A stretch of DNA of 24,899 nt, taken from NCBI GenBank assembly GCA_964428895.1, contig CAYRZU010000055.1:1-24899 (forward strand), read 5' to 3'. Shown in pieces: positions 1 through 7,073 of this stretch. The position numbers were made by a program, and so were the translations under genes. Each line of letters opens with the position of its first letter. The first letter of the stretch is position 1. Source of the DNA: HyVt-337 sp964428895 (lineage in GTDB: Bacteria; Planctomycetota; Phycisphaerae; SM23-33). Below the pieces are notes generated by a model that searched no databases, had not been told where the DNA came from, and was given only the letters and a program-made list of their open reading frames with translations.

Positions 1-46
1 CCGACAAGGCCGAGGGGAGGGGTTTCTTGGGTGAAGTCTTCAGGCA

Positions 47-652
47 TCAGGCGTTCGGGCCACCATTCCAGACACGGAGGACTTGGCCGGTGTTGGGGGA
101 AGTGAGGGCGTCGAGGTAGGCGGCGGCAGCGGCGTCGGCGGTGATCGAGCCGGGCGGGGTCGGCCCGCCGGGGGCGGCGACGTGGGCGGGGCTGACGATG
201 TTGATGCGAATGCCGCGGGGAAGCAGGGGGGCAACGGATTGGACGTAGACGTCGATAGCGGCGTCCATGGGGCCGGTGGCCACGCTGGTGGGCTTGGGGC
301 GGTCGCTGAGGGAGCCGCTGGACAGGACAAAGCACCCGTTGTCGCGTAGGTGGGGCGTGCCGAGCGTGACCAGGCGGACTTGGCTGAGGACCTTGCGTTC
401 GAAGCCGAATCGGTAGTCGTCGTCGGTCAGATCGGCGTAAGGCTTCAGGACGCCGTCTGGGCCGACGGTGGCGATGCAGGCGTCGACCGGGCCGATCTGT
501 TCGAACATGGCCGCGACGGATTCGGCGTCGGTGTAGTCGGCATGGACGTCCCCATGGGTGCGGCCGACGCGGATGATCTCGTGATCGGCGGCCAGCGCGC
601 GGGCCACAGCCGAGCCGATGCAGCCGTTGGCTCCGACGATAATGATCTTCAT
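47..652 (-). CDS. Short-chain dehydrogenase/reductase family protein (201 aa)
   Basis: Rossmann-fold protein starting MKIIIVGANGCIGSA, so the nucleotide-binding glycine motif GxNGxxG lies at residues 7-13. Later segments SSGSLSDRP and LPRGIRINIVSP match the beta5/beta6 region of SDR proteins. The classical catalytic YxxxK is absent: the region between SSGS and the PRGIRIN strand reads ATGPMDAAIDVYVQSVAP. From memory, a group of ~200-residue SDR-like proteins shares this loss, so it may be an atypical reductase or a nucleotide-binding protein. The substrate is unknown. The ATG at 652 is preferred over an upstream in-frame ATG at 718 because the fold begins exactly there, and the upstream extension would run through a repeat hairpin. 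It stands alone, with repeats upstream. Confidence 0.85.
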   Translation of the reverse strand: MKIIIVGANGCIGSAVARALAADHEIIRVGRTHGDVHADYTDAESVAAMFEQIGPVDACIATVGPDGVLKPYADLTDDDYRFGFERKVLSQVRLVTLGTPHLRDNGCFVLSSGSLSDRPKPTSVATGPMDAAIDVYVQSVAPLLPRGIRINIVSPAHVAAPGGPTPPGSITADAAAAAYLDALTSPNTGQVLRVWNGGPNA

Positions 653-691
653 CCGTGCATCCTCACGCCCACCGCGCCTCGATCCATGTGG

Positions 692-762
692 GGCGGGCAT
701 ACCTGCCCGCCACCGCATGGTAGCCGGTTCCTGACATGGTGGGCAAGCATGCCCACCCTACG
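692..762. repeat. Paired-hairpin repeat, family A (CCCTACG end)
   Basis: Two short perfect hairpins in series: GGCGGGCA (692-699) with TGCCCGCC (704-711), loop TACC; and GGTGGGCA (738-745) with TGCCCACC (750-757), loop AGCA. The element ends in CCCTACG (756-762), the same end as the copies at 1870-1942 and 10624-10721. The expected CGTAGGG at the left end is degraded. No coding potential. Confidence 0.75.
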
Positions 763-785
763 GGAATTGCCGATCCTGCTCCAGA

Positions 786-875
786 TGGGTGCCATGGCCA
801 CGCTCGCGTGGCCATGCCGGGCTCAGGAGACGGTCAGCGTCCAACATGCCCACGCAAGCGTGGGCATGGCACCCA
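786..875. repeat. Paired-hairpin repeat, family C, with 11-bp terminal inverted repeats
   Basis: A 90-bp element bounded by perfect 11-bp inverted repeats, TGGGTGCCATG (786-796) and CATGGCACCCA (865-875). Inside are two near-identical 10-bp-stem hairpins with 4-base loops: CATGGCCACG/CGTGGCCATG (793-816, loop CTCG) and CATGCCCACG/CGTGGGCATG (845-868, loop CAAG). The design resembles REPIN or MITE elements. No ORF is credible here. Confidence 0.8.
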
Positions 876-889
876 GACCTTGTCTTTCT

Positions 890-990
890 GAGCCCCAACG
901 GGGCGCAATTCAGCAGCCTGGGGCGCAGCCCCAGGTAGTCGAGCCCACATGGCTAGAGCCCTGAAGGGGCGCGATAAATGCAGGCGAGGT
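890..990. repeat. Three-hairpin repeat, family B (left copy)
   Basis: Starts with GAGCCCCAACGGGGCGC, itself a hairpin (GCCCC-AAC-GGGGC). It is followed by a central hairpin CCTGGGGC (917-924)/GCCCCAGG (928-935), then AGCCCTGAAGGGGCG (957-971) and GAGGT (986-990). An inverted copy with the same order of blocks lies at 1741-1853. Confidence 0.75.
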
Positions 991-1038
991 AGACAAGCCT
1001 CGTCAGCCCCCTTCGATACGTGCCCGCTCTACGAGATT

Positions 1039-1052
1039 GAGGCGTACGCCTC
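1039..1052. repeat. 14-bp perfect palindrome at the 3' end of the zinc-ribbon gene
   Basis: GAGGCGTACGCCTC is perfectly self-complementary and lies 4 bases past the stop codon of the minus-strand gene ending at 1057. It could form a small 3' hairpin, but no T-run follows, so it is not a standard terminator. Confidence 0.5.
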
Positions 1053-1056
1053 TCAG

Positions 1057-1626
1057 TCAGCAAGCTCTCAGCATTGGCAGGTTACTGCGACAGTAGGGGC
1101 AGATCGTCGCTCTCGCATCCACGCCCTTGCGACACCTCGGGCATTGGCCCGTCTTGCCAATGATGGCCCACACGAGCCCAATGGGCCACAGTAGCGGAAG
1201 CAGGAATATCCCCAGGTATCCCAGCGCATTGATGACATTGGTGCTGGTACAGCCTCGGTACTCGGCAATTGCCCCTGGGATGCCACCAATCAAGGCGACT
1301 AGCGCCCCCCACACAAAGATGACGCCGATCACCGTCATGACGAGATTGGCTTCGCCTGGGCCCGAAGCCGCATAGATGAGTAAGACCCCGATGAGAAGGA
1401 AGCCAAATCCTCCCAGAATCGCAACGCTCTGCCGTCGGTGCCAGGGCTTCTCCTGTGACGAACGCTGTGAACGACCACGAGACCCGCGTCCGGTGCTGGT
1501 GTTCATCCAGTCGGGCGAAGGGACTTGATTGGGGGTCCCGCACGCCGGACATCTCTCCCTCTCACCAGCGAGGCCGTCAGGGGACTCCATTGGTTCGTTA
1601 CAGTGACGACACGTGTACTGGATCAT
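1057..1626 (-). CDS. Zinc-ribbon membrane protein, hypothetical (189 aa)
   Basis: The N-terminus carries a zinc ribbon (CRHC at residues 6-9, CPAC at 26-29) of the type common in planctomycete small proteins. A basic serine/arginine linker follows, then about three hydrophobic segments (near residues 66-87, 95-122 and 133-158). A second C-terminal ribbon has CPRC and CPYC. It is probably a membrane protein with both ends able to bind zinc; the function is unknown. The ATG at 1626 is chosen because AAAGGGA sits just upstream at ribosome-binding distance and the ribbon starts there; an in-frame ATG at 1665 is less likely. A promoter lies at 1681-1708. The gene is an orphan between inverted family-B repeats. 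Confidence 0.8.
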   Translation of the reverse strand: MIQYTCRHCNEPMESPDGLAGERERCPACGTPNQVPSPDWMNTSTGRGSRGRSQRSSQEKPWHRRQSVAILGGFGFLLIGVLLIYAASGPGEANLVMTVIGVIFVWGALVALIGGIPGAIAEYRGCTSTNVINALGYLGIFLLPLLWPIGLVWAIIGKTGQCPRCRKGVDARATICPYCRSNLPMLRAC

Positions 1627-1680
1627 GAGATGTCCCTTTCCCCATCTGAGAACGTGGTCAGGCAATTTGGGAGCTAGCCA

Positions 1681-1708
1681 ATTGTATCATCACGCCTACC
1701 TTCTGCAA
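1681..1708 (-). promoter_or_regulatory. Predicted sigma-70-type promoter for the zinc-ribbon gene
   Basis: On the minus strand, TTGCAG (1708-1703) is followed after a 16-base spacer by TACAAT (1686-1681). This would start RNA near 1674 and leave a leader of about 48 bases with AAAGGGA before the ATG at 1626. Confidence 0.55.
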
Positions 1709-1740
1709 CACACTGACAGCAACCAACACACCTGGGTAGT

Positions 1741-1853
1741 ACCTCGTTACGCCCCTTCAGGGCTTCCGGTCATTGGGCCCCGTACCCAGGGCGGCATCCC
1801 TCGCGATGCTCGGGACTTGCCCTGGGCTGATGAATGGCGCCCCGTTGGGGCTC
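1741..1853. repeat. Three-hairpin repeat, family B (right, inverted copy)
   Basis: Read on the minus strand it gives GAGCCCCAACGGGGCGC, then ATTCA, then a central hairpin CCCAGGGC/GCCCTGGG (plus-strand arms 1785-1792 and 1819-1826), then AGCCCTGAAGGGGCG and GAGGT. This is the same block order as 890-990, in opposite orientation. Only the middle differs in length and sequence. Confidence 0.75.
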
Positions 1854-1869
1854 CGGAATCCCTCGAGCG

Positions 1870-1942
1870 CGTAGGGTGGGCAGCTTGTTGCCCACGGAAT
1901 ATCGTCGGCAACCGCGTGGGCACGTAAGTGGCCCACCCTACG
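1870..1942. repeat. Paired-hairpin repeat, family A
   Basis: Bounded by CGTAGGG (1870-1876) and its complement CCCTACG (1936-1942). It contains hairpins GTGGGCA (1876-1882)/TGCCCAC (1889-1895) and GTGGGC (1916-1921)/GCCCAC (1931-1936). Together with the family-B copy it fills most of the 440-base gap before the isocitrate dehydrogenase gene. Confidence 0.75.
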
Positions 1943-1988
1943 GGCTCAGACCCCAGACCTCAGCCCTCAAACCTCGAAATGCCCGCCA

Positions 1989-2017
1989 TTGACGGGGGTT
2001 TTCTGGACGGGTACCAT
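1989..2017 (+). promoter_or_regulatory. Predicted promoter for isocitrate dehydrogenase
   Basis: TTGACG (1989-1994), a 17-base spacer, and TACCAT (2012-2017). RNA would start near 2024, giving a leader of about 43 bases with AGGAAG before the ATG at 2067. Confidence 0.55.
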
Positions 2018-2066
2018 GCGACGCTTTCGTAGGTTCCGCGGGGGTGGATGAATAGGAAGACTCACT

Positions 2067-3176
2067 ATGGCGACCCATAGCGCGACGTTGATTACGGGTG
2101 ACGGCGTTGGTCCGGAGTTGGCGGAGGCGGCCAAGCGGTGTGTGGATGCGGCGTTGGCGAAGACCGACGGCGCCGGTTCGATTGAGTGGACCGTCTGCGA
2201 GGCCGGCATTGATGTGATGGCCACCGCGGGTACCCCCATGCCCGAGGCCACCATCGAATCGGTCCGCCAGACCGACGCGACCCTCAAAGCCCCGATCACC
2301 ACACCCATCGGCACTGGTTTTCGGTCGGTCAACGTGCTGCTCCGACAAACGCTGGACCTGTACGCGTGCCTGCGGCCGTGCAAGCATTACCCGGGCGTTC
2401 GCAGTCGCTACCAGGATGTCGATCTGGTCGTGGTCCGAGAGAATTGCGAAGACCTCTATGCCGGCGTGGAGTTCGCCAAGGGTGAGCCCGCCACGGCCGA
2501 CCTGGTCGAAGAGATCAACCGTCGAGCCACCGATCGTCACATCAAGACCGACCCGGCCACCACCGGCGTATCGATCAAGCCGATCAGCGTGGAGAACACC
2601 GAGCGCATCGTGCGGTTCGCATTCGACTACGCCCGCGCCAACGGCCGTAAGAAGGTCACCACGATTCACAAAGCCAACATCATGAAGCACACGGACGGCC
2701 TGTTTAAGGAAGTCTCCGAAGCCGTCGCCGCCGACTACCCGGACATCGAGTTCGAGGAGCGGCTGATCGACAATATGTGCATGCAACTGGTCCAGAAGCC
2801 CGAGCTCTACGACGTGCTGGTCACCGAGAACCTCTACGGTGATATTCTCTCGGATCTCTGCGCGGGGTTGGTCGGTGGGCTGGGCGTGGCGCCGGGCGCC
2901 AACATCGGCGAGAATGGGGCGGTGTTCGAGGCCACCCACGGCTCGGCCCCCAAGTACAAGAACCTCAACAAGGTCAACCCCACGGCGCTGATTCTCTCGG
3001 GCGTGCTGATGCTGCAGCACCTGGCCGAGCCGCACGCGGCCGACGCCCTGGAGCGGGCGGTGGCCAAGGTCATCGTCGAGGGCGCCTCCGTAACCTACGA
3101 CATGAAGCCCAACCGCGACGACCCCACGGCGGTGGGGACCTCCCAGATGGCCGACGCCATCATCGATGCTATATAA
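2067..3176 (+). CDS. icd: Isocitrate/isopropylmalate-family dehydrogenase, probably isocitrate dehydrogenase (369 aa)
   Basis: Beta-decarboxylating dehydrogenase that would convert isocitrate to 2-oxoglutarate in the TCA cycle. Visible family motifs are ITGDGVGPE near the start, the substrate loop with FRSVNVLLRQ, YACLRPCKHYPGVRSRY, RENCEDLYAG (near 124), the lysine segment TTIHKANIMKHTDG, the metal-binding aspartates in TENLYGDILSDL, and the cofactor loop ATHGSAPKYKN. The compact 369-residue length and RENCEDLYAG look like the NAD/IDH3 side of the family. However, the K-Y of HGSAPKY, the V of NKVNP and the Y of VTYD match NADP-specifying positions of E. coli Icd (K344, Y345, V351, Y391), while the R395 position is proline. 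Cofactor preference is therefore unclear. AGGAAG precedes the ATG. Isopropylmalate or homoisocitrate dehydrogenase is a less likely reading. Confidence 0.9.
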   Translation: MATHSATLITGDGVGPELAEAAKRCVDAALAKTDGAGSIEWTVCEAGIDVMATAGTPMPEATIESVRQTDATLKAPITTPIGTGFRSVNVLLRQTLDLYACLRPCKHYPGVRSRYQDVDLVVVRENCEDLYAGVEFAKGEPATADLVEEINRRATDRHIKTDPATTGVSIKPISVENTERIVRFAFDYARANGRKKVTTIHKANIMKHTDGLFKEVSEAVAADYPDIEFEERLIDNMCMQLVQKPELYDVLVTENLYGDILSDLCAGLVGGLGVAPGANIGENGAVFEATHGSAPKYKNLNKVNPTALILSGVLMLQHLAEPHAADALERAVAKVIVEGASVTYDMKPNRDDPTAVGTSQMADAIIDAI

Positions 3177-3235
3177 AGGATGACCGCACGGGCTTTTCTG
3201 CACGTTCCGTCGCGGTTACCATACGCACACATCTC

Positions 3236-4324
3236 ATGAACGAGAAGGAAATCCGGGACATCATGGCCGGCGGGGGTGGGCCTTGGGGAGCGATTGTTCG
3301 CCCGTGGCTGTGGTTGGCGTCCAAGAGCTACGGCGATTTCATGGCCATCCGGCGGTGGGAATACCGCAAGGGCTTCCGGAAAAGCTACCCCGTCGACGCT
3401 CCCGTGATCTGCGTGGGCAATCTGACCACCGGTGGGACGGGCAAGACACCGATGGTTGCCTGGGTGGTCGAGCAGTTGCGCCGGTTGGAACGCCGGCCGG
3501 CCATCATCACCCGCGGCTACAAGGCCCGGGCCGGCAAGAGCGATGAGGCCGAGATGCTGGACGTGCTGTGCGACTGCCAGATTATCGTCAACGCCGACCG
3601 CGTGGCCGGGGCCCGGACCGGCATCGTGGCCGGGGCGGACGTGGTGGTCCTGGATGACGGCTTCCAGCACCGTCGCCTGCGCCGCGACTTGGACATGGTG
3701 CTAATCGACGCGCTCAACCCCTTCGGCTACGGCCACACGCTACCGCGCGGCATGATGCGCGAGCGGACCAGCGCCCTGGCCGACGCCCACGCGGTGGTGA
3801 TGACCCGTAGCGATCTGGTCGCCCCGGAAGTGCTGGAATTGCTGCGAACGCAACTGGCCGAGATCGCCCCCCACGCGTCGCTGCATTTGGCGGCGCACCG
3901 GCCGGTCAAGTGGATCGACGAGACCGGCGCCGACGTGCCCCTGCAAGACCTCCACGGGCAGCGGGCCCTGGCGTTTTGCGGGCTGGGCAATCCGGAGGGG
4001 TTCTTCGGCACGGTCCGCCGGCTGGGCGTGGACTTGGTCAGCCAGATGTCGCTGGACGACCACGTCGAATACGACGCCAAGGTGGTCGAACGGATCAACG
4101 AATTGGCCGACACCCACGAGGCCGCCTTCCTGCTGACCACACAAAAGGACGCGGTCAAGCTGTCCGGCCTGCAGTTCGCCAGACCCCTGCGGCAGTTGGT
4201 GGTGGCCATGGATGTCACCGAGGGCCGCGATGAGTTGCTCGACCGGATCGCCGGTGTGGCTCCGCGCCCGGAAGGGGCGGCCGACGACGATCCCGATCCC
4301 GACGCCGCCGACAGCGGCAACTAG
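3236..4324 (+). CDS. lpxK: Tetraacyldisaccharide 4'-kinase (lipid A biosynthesis)
   Basis: LpxK phosphorylates the 4' position of the lipid A disaccharide precursor at the cytoplasmic face of the inner membrane. The sequence shows the family P-loop GNLTTGGTGKTP (about residues 61-72), the RGYKAR motif, and DDGFQHRRLRRD (about 140-151). The LpxK-typical LPRGMMRER and TTQKDAVKL segments follow. At 362 residues the length is usual for the family, with a low-complexity acidic tail (DDDPDPDAADSGN). No Shine-Dalgarno sequence precedes the ATG; a TACCAT at 3217-3222 is a possible -10 giving a very short leader. It is followed 71 bases later by hldE, so the organism probably makes lipid A with a heptose-containing core. 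Confidence 0.93.
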   Translation: MNEKEIRDIMAGGGGPWGAIVRPWLWLASKSYGDFMAIRRWEYRKGFRKSYPVDAPVICVGNLTTGGTGKTPMVAWVVEQLRRLERRPAIITRGYKARAGKSDEAEMLDVLCDCQIIVNADRVAGARTGIVAGADVVVLDDGFQHRRLRRDLDMVLIDALNPFGYGHTLPRGMMRERTSALADAHAVVMTRSDLVAPEVLELLRTQLAEIAPHASLHLAAHRPVKWIDETGADVPLQDLHGQRALAFCGLGNPEGFFGTVRRLGVDLVSQMSLDDHVEYDAKVVERINELADTHEAAFLLTTQKDAVKLSGLQFARPLRQLVVAMDVTEGRDELLDRIAGVAPRPEGAADDDPDPDAADSGN

Positions 4325-4359
4325 CCGTCAATTCCTGCTCCCCAAGAACCGGTGCTTGC

Positions 4360-4389
4360 TTGCAGGCCCCAAGTCGTTGTCGTTAGAAT
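4360..4389 (+). promoter_or_regulatory. Predicted promoter immediately before hldE
   Basis: TTGCAG (4360-4365), an 18-base spacer, and TAGAAT (4384-4389). The -10 ends six bases before the hldE ATG at 4396, so the expected transcription start falls at or next to the start codon. This would make a leaderless message, and no ribosome-binding site is visible. Confidence 0.45.
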
Positions 4390-4395
4390 CCCCCT

Positions 4396-5889
4396 ATGCA
4401 AGCCCTCATTGAGGTCATCGAGCGGTTCGGCCGCCCGCGCGTCGTGGTGGTGGGGGATTTCATCCTCGACAAGTACGTCTACGGCGATGTCGAACGGATT
4501 AATCCGGAAGCCCCCGTGCCCGTCCTGGGCAAGGTCAGCAGCGAAAGTCGCGTCGGAGGTGCGGGCAAGGTCGCTACGGCCGTGCCGGCCCTGGGCGGCC
4601 AGGCGACGTGCCTGGGCGTCATTGGTGTCGACGCGGGCGCCGACGAGTTGTGCGGCCTGCTGACCGCCGGCGGAGCGGACACCGACACCTTCGTGGCGCT
4701 GCCCGATCGGCCCACCGCCGTCAAGACGCGCTTTGTGGGGTTGGCCCAGCATCGCCACGCCCAGCAGATGTTCCGCGTGGACGAGGAGTGCACCGACCCG
4801 CTGGGCCCCAAGACCCAAAAGGCTCTCGCCAAGGCGATGGCCAAGCAGTTCGCCTCCGCCGACGTAATCGCCCTGGAAGACTACGACAAGGGTGTGCTGA
4901 CCGACGCCAACACGCCCAAGCTGATCGCCGCGGCCCGGGAGGCGGGCAAGCGCGTGCTGGTCGACCCGGCCCGCATCCGCGACTACAGCCGCTACCGCGG
5001 CGCGACCCTCCTGACCCCCAACCGCTATGAGGCGGAACTGGCCAGCGGCATCGACATCGTCGACGACGCCTCCCTCGAAGCGGCCGGCAAGGCGATCCTC
5101 GAAACCACCCAAGCCGAACTGCTCGTAATCACGCTGGACAAGGAAGGCGCCTACCTGCTGACCGCAGGCGGCGCCGGCGATCGCTTTGCCCATCCGCATC
5201 CGCGCAATGTCTATGACGTCTCCGGCGCCGGCGACCTGATGCTGGCGGCGCTGGCGGTGGCCGTCGGGTGCGATTGCGCCATGGACCAGGCCGTGGCCTT
5301 CGCGAATCTGGCGGCCGGCCTGGAAGTCGAGCGCCGCGGCTACGTTTCCATCACTCGGCAGGAGGTCATCGACGAATTGCATCGTCTGATCGGCCTGCGC
5401 GGCGACAAGGTCGTTAGCCGGCAGTTCCTGGCCGATCAGCTCGGCCATCTCCAGGACGAAGGCCAGACCGTGGTCTTCACCAACGGGTGTTTCGACCTGC
5501 TGCATGCCGGGCACGTCCGCTATCTGCAACAGGCGCGGGAGTTGGGGCAGTGCCTGGTTGTGGCCCTCAACAGCGACGACTCGGTCCGCCGCCTGAAGGG
5601 GCCGCAACGCCCTATCATCGGTGAGAACGAGCGCGCCGAAATGCTCGCGGCCTTGGAGTGCATCGACTACGTCACGATCTTCGACGAAGACACCGCCAAC
5701 GAACTGCTGGAGCTGCTTCGGCCGAATATCTTCGTCAAGGGCGGCACGACCGAGGTCGTGGTGGAGCGCGACGTCGTCGAGAGCTACGGCGGGTCGGTGC
5801 TGACCCTTCCACCGGTGGAAGGAACCAGCACCACCGCCATCATCGACCGCATTATTGAGAACTCAAATGCCGATAGGAGCCCGGCCTAG
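4396..5889 (+). CDS. hldE: Bifunctional heptose 7-phosphate kinase / heptose 1-phosphate adenylyltransferase
   Basis: HldE (RfaE) phosphorylates D-glycero-D-manno-heptose 7-phosphate at C1 and, after GmhB action, adenylylates heptose 1-phosphate to make ADP-heptose for the LPS core. The N-terminal PfkB/ribokinase domain (to about residue 330) shows VVGDFILDKYVYGDVERINPEAPVPV and SGAGD with its catalytic aspartate near 278. The C-terminal nucleotidyltransferase domain begins near residue 355 with FTNGCFDLLHAGHVRYL (HxGH motif) and continues with the family segments IGENERAEML and KGG. At 497 residues it is close to the usual fused length. Two kinase positions look unusual: the GGAANVA motif reads GGAGKVA, and GAGDT reads GAGDL. 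The matching phosphatase gene follows 56 bases downstream. Confidence 0.93.
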   Translation: MQALIEVIERFGRPRVVVVGDFILDKYVYGDVERINPEAPVPVLGKVSSESRVGGAGKVATAVPALGGQATCLGVIGVDAGADELCGLLTAGGADTDTFVALPDRPTAVKTRFVGLAQHRHAQQMFRVDEECTDPLGPKTQKALAKAMAKQFASADVIALEDYDKGVLTDANTPKLIAAAREAGKRVLVDPARIRDYSRYRGATLLTPNRYEAELASGIDIVDDASLEAAGKAILETTQAELLVITLDKEGAYLLTAGGAGDRFAHPHPRNVYDVSGAGDLMLAALAVAVGCDCAMDQAVAFANLAAGLEVERRGYVSITRQEVIDELHRLIGLRGDKVVSRQFLADQLGHLQDEGQTVVFTNGCFDLLHAGHVRYLQQARELGQCLVVALNSDDSVRRLKGPQRPIIGENERAEMLAALECIDYVTIFDEDTANELLELLRPNIFVKGGTTEVVVERDVVESYGGSVLTLPPVEGTSTTAIIDRIIENSNADRSPA

Positions 5890-5945
5890 CCGCCGGGCCG
5901 GTCCGTCATGGAATCGACGACTGACCCCATCTCAGGAGGAGACTC

Positions 5946-7073
5946 ATGCCGAACAAGGCCGTCTTTCTCGATCGCGACAACACGCTGATTGAAGACCCCG
6001 GCTACCTGGCCAACCCCGACGGCGTCCGCCTGCTGCCGGGCGTGGAACTGGCCCTCAAGAGCCTGTCCCAGGCCGGCTATCAGTTGGTGGTGGTCACCAA
6101 CCAGAGCGGCATCGCCCGCGGGCTGCTGACCGAGGACACCCTCAAGAAGATCCACGAACGCATGGTCGAAATGCTCGGCCGCAAGGGCGCCCACATCGAC
6201 GAAATCTACTACTGCCCCTATTTCGTCGAAGGCACCGTGCCCGAGTATTCCATCGAGTCCGACCTTCGCAAGCCCGAGCCGGGCATGTTGCTGCAGGCGG
6301 CCGACGACCTGGACCTGGATCTATCGGCCTGCTGGATGGTGGGCGACAGCGCTCGCGACATCGAGGCCGGGCAGCGCTCCGGCTGCCGGACCATCCGCAT
6401 CCGCACCCCGCACGCCGATGACGTCACCGATGACCAGCACGAGGACTTTCAGGCCGACTTCACCGTTCGCAACCTGGTCGAAGCCGCCCGGGTCGTTTTG
6501 CGCAATCGCGACGTGGCGCCGGTAATCGCCAGCGCCGACACCGACGATGACGTCGTGCTGAATCTCGGCAATGTCTCCGCGGCCGGGGCGCCGAACCCGC
6601 GAACGGGCGTGGCCATCGCGCCGTTGCCACCCGCGGCCGACGACGAGCCTGACGACGATGAACCGGACGATGAGCCGGATGAGGACGATCTCGACGCCGA
6701 CGCCGACGACGCCGATGATGAGGATGAGGTGGCGGAGGTCTCGCCACCGATTCCGGCTGCAGCCGCCCCGGTCGCATCGGCCACGTCCGCCGCCAAGGGA
6801 CCCGCCCCCGCAGGCCCCGACCCGGACATCGTTCGCCGCGAGATTCTCCAGGAAGTCCGGCAGATGTCGCGCACCCAAGGGGAAGAGGAGTTCTCCTTCT
6901 GGCGACTGGCCGGGTCCATCGTGCAGATGCTGGTCATCCTGGCCCTGGGGCTGACGTTGATGCACCTGTTCGGGGCCGAGGGCAACCTGGCCAAGGCCCA
7001 GGTCTGGGGCACGGTGACGGTGGCCTTGCAGGTGATGGCCCTGACCCTGGCGATGCTGCGAAGTCGCCGCTGA
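5946..7073 (+). CDS. gmhB: GmhB-like HAD-IIIA phosphatase with acidic linker and C-terminal membrane anchor (375 aa)
   Basis: Residues 1 to about 165 form a HAD-IIIA phosphatase with the nucleophile motif FLDRDNTLIEDPGY (DxD at 8-10), VVTNQSGIARG (motif II), SDLRKPEPGM (motif III lysine) and VGDSARDIEAG (motif IV). Placed directly after hldE, it probably removes the 7-phosphate from heptose 1,7-bisphosphate. The zinc loop of classical GmhB (three Cys and one His) is mostly missing; only CPYF remains before the Arg-Lys-Pro. Unusual is a C-terminal extension of over 150 residues: a strongly acidic D/E/P run (about 230-262), an Ala/Pro linker, and two hydrophobic segments (about 324-342 and 357-373). 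These would tether the enzyme to the inner membrane. AGGAGG precedes the ATG. Histidinol-phosphatase activity is an alternative. Confidence 0.85.
   Translation: MPNKAVFLDRDNTLIEDPGYLANPDGVRLLPGVELALKSLSQAGYQLVVVTNQSGIARGLLTEDTLKKIHERMVEMLGRKGAHIDEIYYCPYFVEGTVPEYSIESDLRKPEPGMLLQAADDLDLDLSACWMVGDSARDIEAGQRSGCRTIRIRTPHADDVTDDQHEDFQADFTVRNLVEAARVVLRNRDVAPVIASADTDDDVVLNLGNVSAAGAPNPRTGVAIAPLPPAADDEPDDDEPDDEPDEDDLDADADDADDEDEVAEVSPPIPAAAAPVASATSAAKGPAPAGPDPDIVRREILQEVRQMSRTQGEEEFSFWRLAGSIVQMLVILALGLTLMHLFGAEGNLAKAQVWGTVTVALQVMALTLAMLRSRR

Noticed and set aside
786..990. Possible CRISPR array
   Set aside because: Hairpins are of different sequence and spacing, with no regularly repeated unit or unique spacers and no cas genes nearby.
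350..1194. Plus-strand open frames through the repeat island
   Set aside because: They consist of repeat hairpins and antisense of the dehydrogenase and zinc-ribbon genes; no ribosome-binding site or domain.
1938..3203. 421-codon minus-strand open frame
   Set aside because: Exact antisense of isocitrate dehydrogenase, Gly/Val/His-rich, and reaching into a repeat.
6637..6733. Repetitive GAC/GAT/GAG run as a possible tandem-repeat locus
   Set aside because: It is in-frame acidic coding sequence of the gmhB-like tail, with irregular units and no non-coding repeat structure.
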